In this document: piece by piece, positions 44,334 through 52,265 of the stretch | Layout: every line of letters starts with the position of its first letter | Numbering within the stretch: position 1 is the first letter of the stretch | Assembly (NCBI GenBank): GCA_963839745.1 | Contig: CAWIWC010000005.1 | Location: 310,001-374,000, forward strand | Direction: 5' to 3' | Source of the DNA: JAIBJN01 sp963839745 | GTDB lineage: Bacteria > Actinomycetota > Thermoleophilia > Gaiellales > Gaiellaceae | DNA length: 64,000 nt | Notes under the pieces: generated by a model | The model's input: the letters and a program-made list of their open reading frames with translations, nothing else | Told to the model about the DNA's origin: nothing | Database searches by the model: none | Translations under genes and position numbers: made by a program

Positions 44334-45931
44334 GAGGGGCCGTCGCCGTCGTGCTCGGCGATGTCGACCGAGACGATGGTGTCGGGCTTGAGGAAGCGGC
44401 CGCTGACGAAGGGCCAGTCGCCCTGCTCGGCCTCGGCGACCTGGGTCATGAGCGACTTCGCGTGCTGCTTCGCCGCTTCCAGGTCGGCGAAGTCGCCGGC
44501 GTCGACGCCCTCGCCGTTCGTGAGCCGGATAAGGACGCGCCAGAGGGTCGTGCTCTCCGCTTCGGCGACGGGCGCCTCCGGAACGACGGGCTCGGGCATG
44601 ACAGGCGCGGGCTCCGGCTCGGGCTCGGGCTCGGCCTCGGGCTGCGCCGCAGCAGGCGGGTAAGGCGCCGGCGGCGGAGTGGGCTCGGGCAGTGGAGCGG
44701 GCTCGGGCGGTGCGATCGGCTCCGGGGCCGGGACGGGCTCCGGGGCGGGGACGGGCTCGGGGGCTCGAAGCGGCTCGACCATTGCGGCGGGCTCGAGCAC
44801 GGGCTCGGGATCGGCCGTGGGCTCGGGCTGGGGCTGGGGCTCGGGAGTCGGCTCGGGAGCCGGCTCGGAGATCTGAAGGGGCTGCGGTGCGGGCATCGGC
44901 TCGACCGGTGCGACCGGCTCCGGGGCAGGCTGCTCGACCTGGGGAAGCGGCTCGGGAGCCGGGACCTGGAAGGCAGGCTCCGGAACCTCGACCGGAGTTG
45001 GCTCGGGAAGGCTCGGCGCCACGGGCTCGGGAGCGAGCGCCTGGAGAAGCGGGGCCGCTTCGGGAGGGACGACGCCGTTCGTGTAGGGGTCGGCGGGCGC
45101 CTCCGGCGCAGGCTCGGGGTCGAATGCGGGCTCGGGGGCGGGCTCGGCCTCGGCCTCCGGCTCGTGCGCCACGGGGGCGGGCTCGGGCTCCGGGGTGGGG
45201 TCGGGGGAAATCTGGGGCCAGCCGGCCTCGGCCTCGACCGCGGCCTCGGCCTCGGGAGCCGGCTCGACGACGGGCTCGGGCTCGATCTCGGCGACCGGCT
45301 CGGAGGCCGGCTCAGGCTCGGCGACCGGGTCGGTCTGTGCGACCGGCTCAGGCTCTGCCGCCGGCTCGAGGACCTGCTCTGCAGCGGGCTCGGGGGTGGG
45401 CGGCGCGACCTGGAGCGGCTTCGAGTACACGTCGCTGCTGATCTCCGCCAGCTCGCCGCGGGTCGAGACCACAAACTTGATGTCCTCGCGCCCGAGGCCC
45501 TCGCGGATGTTGCGGAGGAGCACCTCGTCGGTCGGGTCGGCGATCGCCACGACGGGCCTGCCGTCCTCGAAGCTGTAGGGAAGGGCGCGGAAGAGCTTGG
45601 CCTGTTCCTCGGTGAAGAGGCCGGCCGCGGACGGGTCGACGATCTGCTCGCGCAGCGTCACGAAGTCGAGGCCCTTCTGGCCTGCCAGCAGGCGCGCGAG
45701 GTCGACCTCGGTGATGTGGCCGCGCTCGATGAGGATCTCGCCGAGCCGCTTGCCGGTCTTGACGCCTTCCTCGAGGGCGTTCTCGATCGTCTCCGCGGGC
45801 AGGAGGCCGGCGCGGAAGATGAGGGTCCCGAGAGGCGCGTCAGGGCGTTCGCGAAGTGGAGTGCTCACAGGCTCTCCGCTCGCCGGCCGCTGTGTGCCAG
45901 GCTCGTCGCCAAGGGGTTGATGCGAATGCAC
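44330..45931 (-). CDS. GspE N-terminal (MshEN)-domain protein with long Pro-Glu repeat
   Basis: This 533-residue protein has an MshEN/T2SSE-N type domain at about 35-180 (GTLIFRAGLLPAETIENALE, GKRLGEILIERGHI, FEDGRPVVAIADPTDEV). About 270 residues of PEP/EPA repeats follow, then a small C-terminal domain (LWRVLIRLTNGEGVDAGDFA) of about 75 residues. MshEN domains can bind cyclic di-GMP. Without an ATPase domain it could be a stand-alone sensor or scaffold. The start may instead be the GTG before STPLRERPDAPL. Confidence 0.75.
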   Translation of the reverse strand: MHSHQPLGDEPGTQRPASGEPVSTPLRERPDAPLGTLIFRAGLLPAETIENALEEGVKTGKRLGEILIERGHITEVDLARLLAGQKGLDFVTLREQIVDPSAAGLFTEEQAKLFRALPYSFEDGRPVVAIADPTDEVLLRNIREGLGREDIKFVVSTRGELAEISSDVYSKPLQVAPPTPEPAAEQVLEPAAEPEPVAQTDPVAEPEPASEPVAEIEPEPVVEPAPEAEAAVEAEAGWPQISPDPTPEPEPAPVAHEPEAEAEPAPEPAFDPEPAPEAPADPYTNGVVPPEAAPLLQALAPEPVAPSLPEPTPVEVPEPAFQVPAPEPLPQVEQPAPEPVAPVEPMPAPQPLQISEPAPEPTPEPQPQPEPTADPEPVLEPAAMVEPLRAPEPVPAPEPVPAPEPIAPPEPAPLPEPTPPPAPYPPAAAQPEAEPEPEPEPAPVMPEPVVPEAPVAEAESTTLWRVLIRLTNGEGVDAGDFADLEAAKQHAKSLMTQVAEAEQGDWPFVSGRFLKPDTIVSVDIAEHDGDGPS

Positions 45932-46043
45932 GTCATAGCCGCAAGCAGGACGGCATTTGTCCCGTCCTACGTCTGAGTATCGTCCGATCCCGGAGGGCGG
46001 TTATCACCCTCCCGGGTGATACCCAACGCCTCATACCCGCTTC

Positions 46044-47258
46044 CTACACGAGCAGGCCGGTGAGGTACATGATCGCCAGCCCTGCAAGGAAGCCGCCCAC
46101 GGAGTAGCCGGACATGAGGCCGCCCGGAGCGCGCCGCGCGACGTAGCGCGCGACCTCGACGACCACCTGGAGCGCCGCTCCGGCCGCGAGGGCGAAGAAG
46201 AGGACGCCGAGGACGTCGTTGGTGACGTAGCCGCCGATCCACGCGCCGAGGATCGTGGGCGCGCCGGCGATCAGGGTCAGCAGCACGAGCCGCCCGATTC
46301 CGGGCCGCCTGCCCTCGGCCGCGGGTGCGGCGATTCCGAGCCCTTCGGTGACGTTGTGAATCATGAACCCCACGATCAGGAACGTCCCCAGCGTGAGCTC
46401 GCCCAGGGCGAAGGACGTGCCGATCGCCAGGCCTTCGCCGAGGTTGTGGACGCCGATGCCGATGGCCACGAGCATCGCGAGCGCCAGGCCGCCGAGGGTG
46501 CCTCCCCGCGAGCCGCCGCCCGACCCGAGTCGCTGGGCGAGGAACGTGAGCGCCAGGTAGCTGGTGGCCACGCCGAGCACGACCAGGCCGGGCCCGCCGA
46601 GGGCCCCGGGCAGCACGGCCTGGAGCTCGAGTGACTCCGAGAGCGCCTCGACGGCGAGGAACGTGAGCAGGCCGCCGGTGAGGGCCATGAACGCGGCCAG
46701 CCACTCCGGCCGCGCGCGTCGCAGCGACGGCAGCCAGAGCAGGCCGAGCGCCACCGGGACGATTCCGACCAGCGCGCCGATGAGCGCATACCCGAAGAAC
46801 CCGTCCACGCTCGGGCCGGGCGTCTCCACGGCCGCCGCGACCTCGGCGGTCGTCTGGATCCCGGTCGAGCTGGTGACGCCGACGGCGAGCGGCTCTTCCT
46901 CGACCCAGTCGTACGGGACGACGATGGTCGACGAGCGCAGGCGCCCGAGCGTGTCGTCTCCCTCGACCGTGAAGGGGACGATCGCGTCGTCCACGGTCAC
47001 CAGGGCGATCGTCATGTCCTCGCGCTGGGGGTTCGTGACCCGGATCCGCACCTCGCCCGGCGAGAGCTCGACACGGCGGATGTCGAACTCGTCCGCGGGC
47101 GGCGGGCTCTGGCCGACCAGCTCGAGCACCGACCCGCCGCGCGCCGAGAAGAGGGCGACGACGGCGACGAGGAGCAGGATCGGGACGAGCGCCCAGAGCC
47201 GCCAGCGCGTCGAGTCTCCGCGGGGCTGCGTGTCCTCGGCGACCGAGCGGGCTTCCAC
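46044..47258 (-). CDS. ZIP-family metal transporter with N-terminal exported domain
   Basis: This 404-residue protein starts with a membrane anchor (RLWALVPILLLVAVVALFSA). A beta-rich, cupredoxin-like exported domain of about 125 residues follows (ELSPGEVRIRVTNPQREDMT), then a ZIP core with eight helices. Metal-site motifs are GVHNLGEGLAIGTSF and GFMIHNVTEGLGIA. It should import a divalent metal such as zinc or manganese. The fused N-terminal domain is unusual and may hand metal to the channel. GTG 47258 is used. Confidence 0.82.
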   Translation of the reverse strand: MEARSVAEDTQPRGDSTRWRLWALVPILLLVAVVALFSARGGSVLELVGQSPPPADEFDIRRVELSPGEVRIRVTNPQREDMTIALVTVDDAIVPFTVEGDDTLGRLRSSTIVVPYDWVEEEPLAVGVTSSTGIQTTAEVAAAVETPGPSVDGFFGYALIGALVGIVPVALGLLWLPSLRRARPEWLAAFMALTGGLLTFLAVEALSESLELQAVLPGALGGPGLVVLGVATSYLALTFLAQRLGSGGGSRGGTLGGLALAMLVAIGIGVHNLGEGLAIGTSFALGELTLGTFLIVGFMIHNVTEGLGIAAPAAEGRRPGIGRLVLLTLIAGAPTILGAWIGGYVTNDVLGVLFFALAAGAALQVVVEVARYVARRAPGGLMSGYSVGGFLAGLAIMYLTGLLV

Positions 47259-47331
47259 TAGTGCTTCTTCCGGTGGTGCTGCCCCGCACCTGGGTCGCGA
47301 GCACCAAGCTGGAGTGCGCACTCGTCCGTAG

Positions 47332-47350
47332 CCAAGGCTAGTAGCCTTGG
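47332..47350. promoter_or_regulatory. 19-bp perfect palindrome, probable metal-responsive operator
   Basis: CCAAGGCTAGTAGCCTTGG has 9-bp arms around a central G. On the minus strand it lies between TTACCA (-35-like) and TACGGA (-10-like), which are 17 bp apart, in front of the ZIP gene. The AGGCTA/TAGCCT core recalls DtxR-family sites. The regulator is not in the window. Confidence 0.7.
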
Positions 47351-47422
47351 TAAGGGCGAGGGGGTGCTCCGGCGCCGCGTGATCGCGGGCCAGGGGCAGG
47401 CAAGTACTGCCGGGAGAGGCAC

Positions 47423-48421
47423 TTAGTCCTCGACCTCGAAGAAGCCCATCCAGCCGAGCTCGGCGAACTCCGACTGGTGCGCGTGGAACATGAAGCGGCC
47501 CGTGTTGGCGAAGTCGATCTCGATGATCCCCCGCTGGCCCTGGCAGAGCATCACCGTGTCCGTGTACTCGAAGAAGTCGGTCGACCCGGTCGGGTAGTAG
47601 CGGAAGAAGTCGCCGTGCAGGTGGAAGGAGTTGATGAGGTCGAACTCGGTCAGGTTCGCGAGGTAGATGCGCACGGTCTGCGAGCGGCTGACCTTGATCG
47701 GGTAGCGCGCGTAGAAGAACGCCGGCCCGTTGACGGCGTAGAAGTTGTTCTCGCCGTCGCCGTCCGTGTCGAAGGCGTTCATGACCATGACGAGCTCCTG
47801 CGCCGGCGGACGCGGCTCGGGCGGGTCGATGATGAACGCGCCGTAGAGGCCCTTGTGGATGTGCTTCTTCAGCGGCGTCGCGTGGCAGTGGTAGAGGTGC
47901 ATCCCGTACGGGCGCGCCGGAAACTCGTACGTGAAGGTGTCGCCCGGGTTCACGACCTCGAAGACGCCGTCCATGTTCGCGGGGTGGATGCCGTGGAAGT
48001 GGATCGTGTGCGGGTGCGAGCTCCCGTTGGCGAAGTCGACGCGCAGGAGGTCGTCCTCGGTCGCCCGGATGACGGGGCCCGGCACCGTGCCGTTGTAGGT
48101 CCACGCGGGATAGACGACGCCCTTGGCGACCTCGATCTCCTTGTCCTCCGCGAGCAGCGAGTACTCCCGCACGCGCCCGGGCTGGTGCGGCAGGGCCTCG
48201 GGCGGATAGGTGAGCGAGTCGAGGTCGTTGGCCTCGCCCGGGGCGGGAGCGTCCTCGCCGATCATCGCCGCGTGCCCCGCTGCGGGCCTGTGGTTGCCGA
48301 GGTGGGTCGCCTCCTGCGTACGGCCGCCCGCGAACGCCATGCCCGCAAACGGGGCGGCCGCCACGACGGGCGCGGCGCCCACGATCAGCTGGCGACGGGT
48401 GACTCCTCGATCCTTAGACAC
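47423..48421 (-). CDS. Two-domain multicopper oxidase, Tat-exported
   Basis: This 332-residue protein from GTG 48421 has a Tat signal (TRRQLIVGAAPVVAAAPFAG) and cupredoxin copper motifs TIHFHGIHP, HLYHCHATPLKKH (type 1 Cys), NSFHLHGDFF and RFMFHAHQSEFAELGWMG. The last HAH lacks the cysteine, so only domain 1 has a type 1 centre, as in trimeric two-domain oxidases. It may oxidise Cu(I), Mn(II) or phenols outside the cell. The upstream ATG 48445 lies between the -35 and -10 elements and is rejected. Confidence 0.87.
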   Translation of the reverse strand: MSKDRGVTRRQLIVGAAPVVAAAPFAGMAFAGGRTQEATHLGNHRPAAGHAAMIGEDAPAPGEANDLDSLTYPPEALPHQPGRVREYSLLAEDKEIEVAKGVVYPAWTYNGTVPGPVIRATEDDLLRVDFANGSSHPHTIHFHGIHPANMDGVFEVVNPGDTFTYEFPARPYGMHLYHCHATPLKKHIHKGLYGAFIIDPPEPRPPAQELVMVMNAFDTDGDGENNFYAVNGPAFFYARYPIKVSRSQTVRIYLANLTEFDLINSFHLHGDFFRYYPTGSTDFFEYTDTVMLCQGQRGIIEIDFANTGRFMFHAHQSEFAELGWMGFFEVED

Positions 48422-48458
48422 GTCTAAATCATAGTTTTGACGCATGCGCTACGCAAGG
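48414..48458 (-). promoter_or_regulatory. Promoter and palindromic operator of the multicopper oxidase gene
   Basis: On the minus strand TTGCGT and TATGAT (48435-48430) have a 17-bp spacer. A perfect palindrome, TTAGACGTGTCTAA (48414-48427), follows and covers the start site and GTG 48421. This implies a leaderless or nearly leaderless message under repressor control. Confidence 0.72.
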
Positions 48459-48471
48459 ACGCCCGAAACGG

Positions 48472-48499
48472 CGAGGGCCGGGGTTGCCCCCGGCCCTCG
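48472..48499 (-). terminator. Strong hairpin terminator after the LVIVD gene
   Basis: CGAGGGCCGGGG (48472-48483) and CCCCGGCCCTCG (48488-48499) form a 12-bp stem with a TTGC loop. On the minus strand it follows the propeller gene stop by about 22 bases, and a short GTTT follows it. Confidence 0.75.
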
Positions 48500-48521
48500 T
48501 TGTCGTCCGATGTGTTGGCTG

Positions 48522-49928
48522 CTAGCGGGCCCGGAAGACCCAGAGGCCCGTGTTCATGTCGGACGCGACCACGTAGCCGGAGCCGAGCGCGACTCCCCAG
48601 ATCTCCACGAACTCCTCGCCGGGATAGAAGACGCCGAGCGGATCCTCGCCCTTCTCCGGCGGGATGAACTGCCCGATGATCTTCGGGCTCGACGGCTTGG
48701 AGATGTCCCAGACCACGACTCCCTCCGTGTACCAGGACGTGTAGAGCCGCTTGCCGGCGATCTTCGGGTCGTGGATGGTGAAGTCACCGGGGCCCGGCGG
48801 AGGGAACTGGCCCGTGCTCGGGAGCTTGAGCGTCGCGAGCTCCACCGGATTGGACTTGTCCGAGATGTCGTAGATGTGGCCGTAGCCCCAGCCCGTCTCG
48901 GCATCCGGGTTCACCGTCGGGTCAAAGTCCTCGTCGGTCTGGACGAGGAGGTTGCCCTGCCAGTTCGTCCAGGCGGAGTGCGCATTCCCTTCCTGGCCCT
49001 CCTTGAACGTCGTCCGGCCCAGGAACTTCGGGTTGGACGGGTCGCGGACGTCGAGCATGACCGTCCCGAAGTCCCAGTAGGAGACGTACGCGATGCGCGA
49101 GTCGACGTAGACGGAGTGCACGAAGTTGAACGGGAACGTGCCCTGGCCCATGACGGGCGTGACGCCCATGTCGCGCCAGGCGCTCCAGTCGCCGACCTGC
49201 ACGGGGTTGCGCGGGTTGGAGACGTCGACGATGCGGAACTCGGGGTTGACGTCGTCCGGGTCCTCCCCGGCGAAGAACGCGTCGACCTCGTGGAAGTTGG
49301 CGGCCTCGTAGACGAAGGCCTTCTTGCCGCGGACCTCCATCCAGAGCTCGTGGACGCCGAAGATCCCGCTCTGGCGCAGGGACAGCAGCTCGGGGTCGCT
49401 CGGGTCCGTCACGTCGTAGAGGCCGATGCCCGTGAACCCGCCCGGCGCGCAGTCCTGGAAGCTCACGACTGCGAGCTGGCCTCTGAACGAGCGGTTCTTG
49501 ACCGTGCGGACCTGCACCTTCTCCGTCCACGACTTTGCGAGCCGCGGGTCCGACGCTCCGTCGCCGAAGGTGGACACGAGGTCCGGATCGGTCGGGTCGG
49601 AGAGGTCGTAGGCGCGAACGCCGAGCGCGCGGCAGAACTCGCCACTGTCGCTGAAGAGGCCCCAGCTACCCATGTAGGCGAAGCCCTTGTGCACGAAGAC
49701 GTCCCCGTGCGGGCCGCCCGGGTCGTCGTGGCCGAGGACCTTGATGCGCAACTGCTTCCCGCGCGCGTTCGCCGGCCCAGGCTGCCCGGGCGTCGCGTTC
49801 GCGTTCCAGTGCGCAGCCTTCTTCTTGAGATGGTGTGGCCGCAGCATCTCGTCGGCGGCCGCCGACGCAGTCGCGGAGAACACCACTGCTGTCGCGAGCG
49901 CGACAGCGGCTACCCGAAGTGATCTCAT
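48522..49928 (-). CDS. Secreted LVIVD-repeat beta-propeller protein
   Basis: This 468-residue protein has a signal peptide (MRSLRVAAVALATAVVFSAT, cleavage near ASA-AADE). Repeats of the LVIVD type follow, with the pattern V-x-DVSNPRNPVQVGDW (also LYDVTDPSDPELLSLR, MLDVRDPSNPKFLGRT, VWDISKPSSPKIIGQF). Such propellers are exported and of unknown function, probably binding proteins. It ends in its own terminator and is divergent from the next gene. Confidence 0.8.
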   Translation of the reverse strand: MRSLRVAAVALATAVVFSATASAAADEMLRPHHLKKKAAHWNANATPGQPGPANARGKQLRIKVLGHDDPGGPHGDVFVHKGFAYMGSWGLFSDSGEFCRALGVRAYDLSDPTDPDLVSTFGDGASDPRLAKSWTEKVQVRTVKNRSFRGQLAVVSFQDCAPGGFTGIGLYDVTDPSDPELLSLRQSGIFGVHELWMEVRGKKAFVYEAANFHEVDAFFAGEDPDDVNPEFRIVDVSNPRNPVQVGDWSAWRDMGVTPVMGQGTFPFNFVHSVYVDSRIAYVSYWDFGTVMLDVRDPSNPKFLGRTTFKEGQEGNAHSAWTNWQGNLLVQTDEDFDPTVNPDAETGWGYGHIYDISDKSNPVELATLKLPSTGQFPPPGPGDFTIHDPKIAGKRLYTSWYTEGVVVWDISKPSSPKIIGQFIPPEKGEDPLGVFYPGEEFVEIWGVALGSGYVVASDMNTGLWVFRAR

Positions 49929-49991
49929 TTGCCCTCCCCTACCTCGTTTTACCCGTTGCCCGCTCGGAGACAGATGTAGCTAGCACCCCGG

Positions 49992-50615
49992 ATGACGGAA
50001 GGGAAGATCAGGCTTTGCGACGAGACAGGGTTCGGCTTCGGCTGGATCGAGGCGGAGCCCGCGCTGCTCGCGCGCGCCTCCCACGCCCTGCGGGTGGACG
50101 GGCGCGTGTGGCTGGTCGACCCGGTCGACGGGCCGGAGGTCGACGCCCACGTGCGGGCCCTGGGGGAGCCGGCGGGCGTCGTCCAGCTGATCGACCGCCA
50201 CGACCGCGACTGCGCCGTGCTCGCGGAGCGTTACGGCGTCCCGCATCATCGGGTTCCGCTCGACAGCCTGCCGGGCTCGCCGTTCGAGGTCATCCGCATC
50301 CTCGACGTCCCCGGCTGGCACGAGGCCGCGCTCTGGTGGCGGGACGAGCGCGTGCTCGTCTGCACCGAGGCGCTGGGGACGGCCTACTTCCTCGGCCCCG
50401 ATGAGCGCCTCGGCGTCCATCCCTTCCTCCGCCTCTACCAGCCCAAGGCGCTGCGGGAGATCGCCCGGAGCCTGAGCCCCAGGCACGTGCTCGTCGGCCA
50501 CGGCGAGGGAATCCACGGGGACGACGTTGCGCGGGCTGTGTCGGCGGCCGTGCGGAGCGCACGGCGCGGGGCGCCCCGCTGGATCGGACACCAGATTCGA
50601 AGGAGGCGACGATGA
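49992..50615 (+). CDS. Degenerate metallo-beta-lactamase-fold protein
   Basis: This 207-residue protein has a beta-lactamase-like plan: a strand with WLVDPVDGPEVDAHVRAL, a position equivalent to the HxHxD motif reading LIDRHDRDCAVL, and a later strand VLVGHGEGIHG. The metal motif is incomplete, so zinc binding is doubtful. It overlaps the next gene as ATGA. Confidence 0.65.
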   Translation: MTEGKIRLCDETGFGFGWIEAEPALLARASHALRVDGRVWLVDPVDGPEVDAHVRALGEPAGVVQLIDRHDRDCAVLAERYGVPHHRVPLDSLPGSPFEVIRILDVPGWHEAALWWRDERVLVCTEALGTAYFLGPDERLGVHPFLRLYQPKALREIARSLSPRHVLVGHGEGIHGDDVARAVSAAVRSARRGAPRWIGHQIRRRRR

Positions 50616-51403
50616 GAGCCGACCTCACGATCGGCGGCACGTTCCCCGACCTCCGCCTGCCGGAGACGACGGGCAAGGAGCTCGCGCTCAGCGAGATCGC
50701 ACCCGCCCAGCCGCTCGTGCTTGCATTCGTGCGCGGCTGGTGGTGCCCGAAGGAGCAGGTGCGGCTGCGCAACCTCGTCTTGCTCCAGGACGAGGTGCAG
50801 CGCGAGTACGGGCGCCTGGCGGCCGTGACGGTGGACGAGCCGTACGTGAACGGTGCCCTGCGGGCCGGCCTCGGCGCCGACTTCCCGTTTCTCTCCGACG
50901 TCGACCGCTCCGTGGCGGCGGAGCTCGACATCCTCGAGCTCACGGACGAGACGCACCGCCCGTTCCTGCCGTACACGTTCGTACTCGACTCGCTGCGCCG
51001 CATCCACCGGATCTGGTGCGGGTTCTGGTACTGGGGCCACCCGACGCCGGACGAGCTGCGCTTCGCCCTGCGCGAGATCACGGCGGCCGAGCAGCCGAGC
51101 TTCGAGCCGCGGGCGGTCTGGGAGTTGGGAGGCTCGGCGCCGCCGGACGCAGGGATCGACGCGCCGATCGTGTGGATCCGCGAAAGCTCCCAGGGCCACG
51201 AGCTCCAGCGCGGCGTGTACGAGGGCGAGATCCCCGAGGTGGGCGCCACGCTCGGGCGCTCGGGGGTTGACGGGCGTCCATGGGTCGTGCGGCGCATCGA
51301 GGAGGCGAACGGCCGGGTCGCCATCCACGTCAGCAAGGAGGGCCCGACAGGCGATCCCCGCCTCGTCGGCCACCACATCACCGCCGGCCCGCGCGTGCCC
51401 TAG
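50612..51403 (+). CDS. Peroxiredoxin/redoxin-like protein with extra C-terminal domain
   Basis: This 263-residue protein has a thioredoxin-fold AhpC/TSA-like domain at about 1-165 (GTFPDLRLPETTGKELALSE). The presumed peroxidatic cysteine is in RGWWCPKEQVRL, at the place of the usual TPxC, and a second cysteine is in IWCGFWYWG. The C-terminal 95 residues do not match a family I know. It is coupled to the upstream MBL-like gene. Confidence 0.75.
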   Translation: MRADLTIGGTFPDLRLPETTGKELALSEIAPAQPLVLAFVRGWWCPKEQVRLRNLVLLQDEVQREYGRLAAVTVDEPYVNGALRAGLGADFPFLSDVDRSVAAELDILELTDETHRPFLPYTFVLDSLRRIHRIWCGFWYWGHPTPDELRFALREITAAEQPSFEPRAVWELGGSAPPDAGIDAPIVWIRESSQGHELQRGVYEGEIPEVGATLGRSGVDGRPWVVRRIEEANGRVAIHVSKEGPTGDPRLVGHHITAGPRVP

Positions 51404-51416
51404 AGTCGGTCGGCAC

Positions 51417-52028
51417 ATGGAGAGCCACGCGCGGCCGGGGCGCCCTGCCCACGACGGCTGGGTCGCAGGCCTGGTGCGGCCGCTGGCGGGCTGCCTGGCG
51501 GCAGGGATCGTCGTCGGCTTCATCGTCGCCGGCCTGGGATCGCGGCTCGTCATGCGCGCCCTCGCGATCGTCGACTCCGACGCCACGGGAACCTTCACGG
51601 AGAACGGGAACCAGGTCGGCGACATCACGCTCGACGGGACGCTCGGCCTCGTCATGTTCGTCGGCATCCCATCCGGAGTGGCCGCGGGGCTGATCGTCTT
51701 CGTCGTTCGACGCTGGCTGCCCGCCCGCCTCGTCTGGCGCGGCCTGGCGCTGTCGGTCGTCCTGCTCGCCGTGCTCGGCGGAACGGTCATCGACGCGGAC
51801 AACGTCGACTTCCGGCTGCTCGAGCCCGCCGGGCTCGCGATCGCGCTCTTCGGCGTTCTCTTCCTCGTCGCCGGCTATCCACTCGCGCTGCTCGCCGACC
51901 GCTGGGGGCCGGGGGTGCCGCCTGTTCTCTATCGCGGCAGCGTGACGATCGTCGGCGGGCTCCTCCTTGTCGTGCTGGTCTCCTTCGGCCTGGCGGACCT
52001 GGGCCGGACGATCGCCGAGATCGTCTAA
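51417..52028 (+). CDS. Small polytopic membrane protein, unknown function
   Basis: This 203-residue protein has about five membrane segments (PLAGCLAAGIVVGFIVAGLG, GLVMFVGIPSGVAAGLIVFV, and the C-terminal TIVGGLLLVVLVSFGLADL). There is no motif I recognise. It starts 13 bp after the redoxin gene and may belong to the same transcript. Confidence 0.65.
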   Translation: MESHARPGRPAHDGWVAGLVRPLAGCLAAGIVVGFIVAGLGSRLVMRALAIVDSDATGTFTENGNQVGDITLDGTLGLVMFVGIPSGVAAGLIVFVVRRWLPARLVWRGLALSVVLLAVLGGTVIDADNVDFRLLEPAGLAIALFGVLFLVAGYPLALLADRWGPGVPPVLYRGSVTIVGGLLLVVLVSFGLADLGRTIAEIV

Positions 52029-52265
52029 CTCCAGGCCCGCGCGGGGACGACCCTGAGGGCGCCGCTCGACGAGCAACTCTCGGCCGGGCTGGTCTGCTGC
52101 GACGAGCCCGTGGCGTCGACGGTGGAGCGGCTGCGGGCCGAGCACGGCGTCGTGGCGAGCCTGACGCCCTACGCGACGCGCTACCTGAGGTTCGGGCCGA
52201 GCATCGTCAACTCGGAGGAGGACGTCGACCGCGCAGTGGCGGCGGTCGCCGCGGTCGCGGCCTAG
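52029..52265 (+). pseudogene. Remnant of a class V aminotransferase C-terminus
   Basis: The open frame after the membrane-protein stop encodes about 78 residues ending in SLTPYATRYLRFGPSIVNSE, then EDVDRAVAAVAAVAA. This matches the last quarter of PLP-dependent class V aminotransferases. No start codon, PLP lysine or N-terminal half is present, so it is a decayed fragment. It overlaps the convergent M20 gene's stop. Confidence 0.75.
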
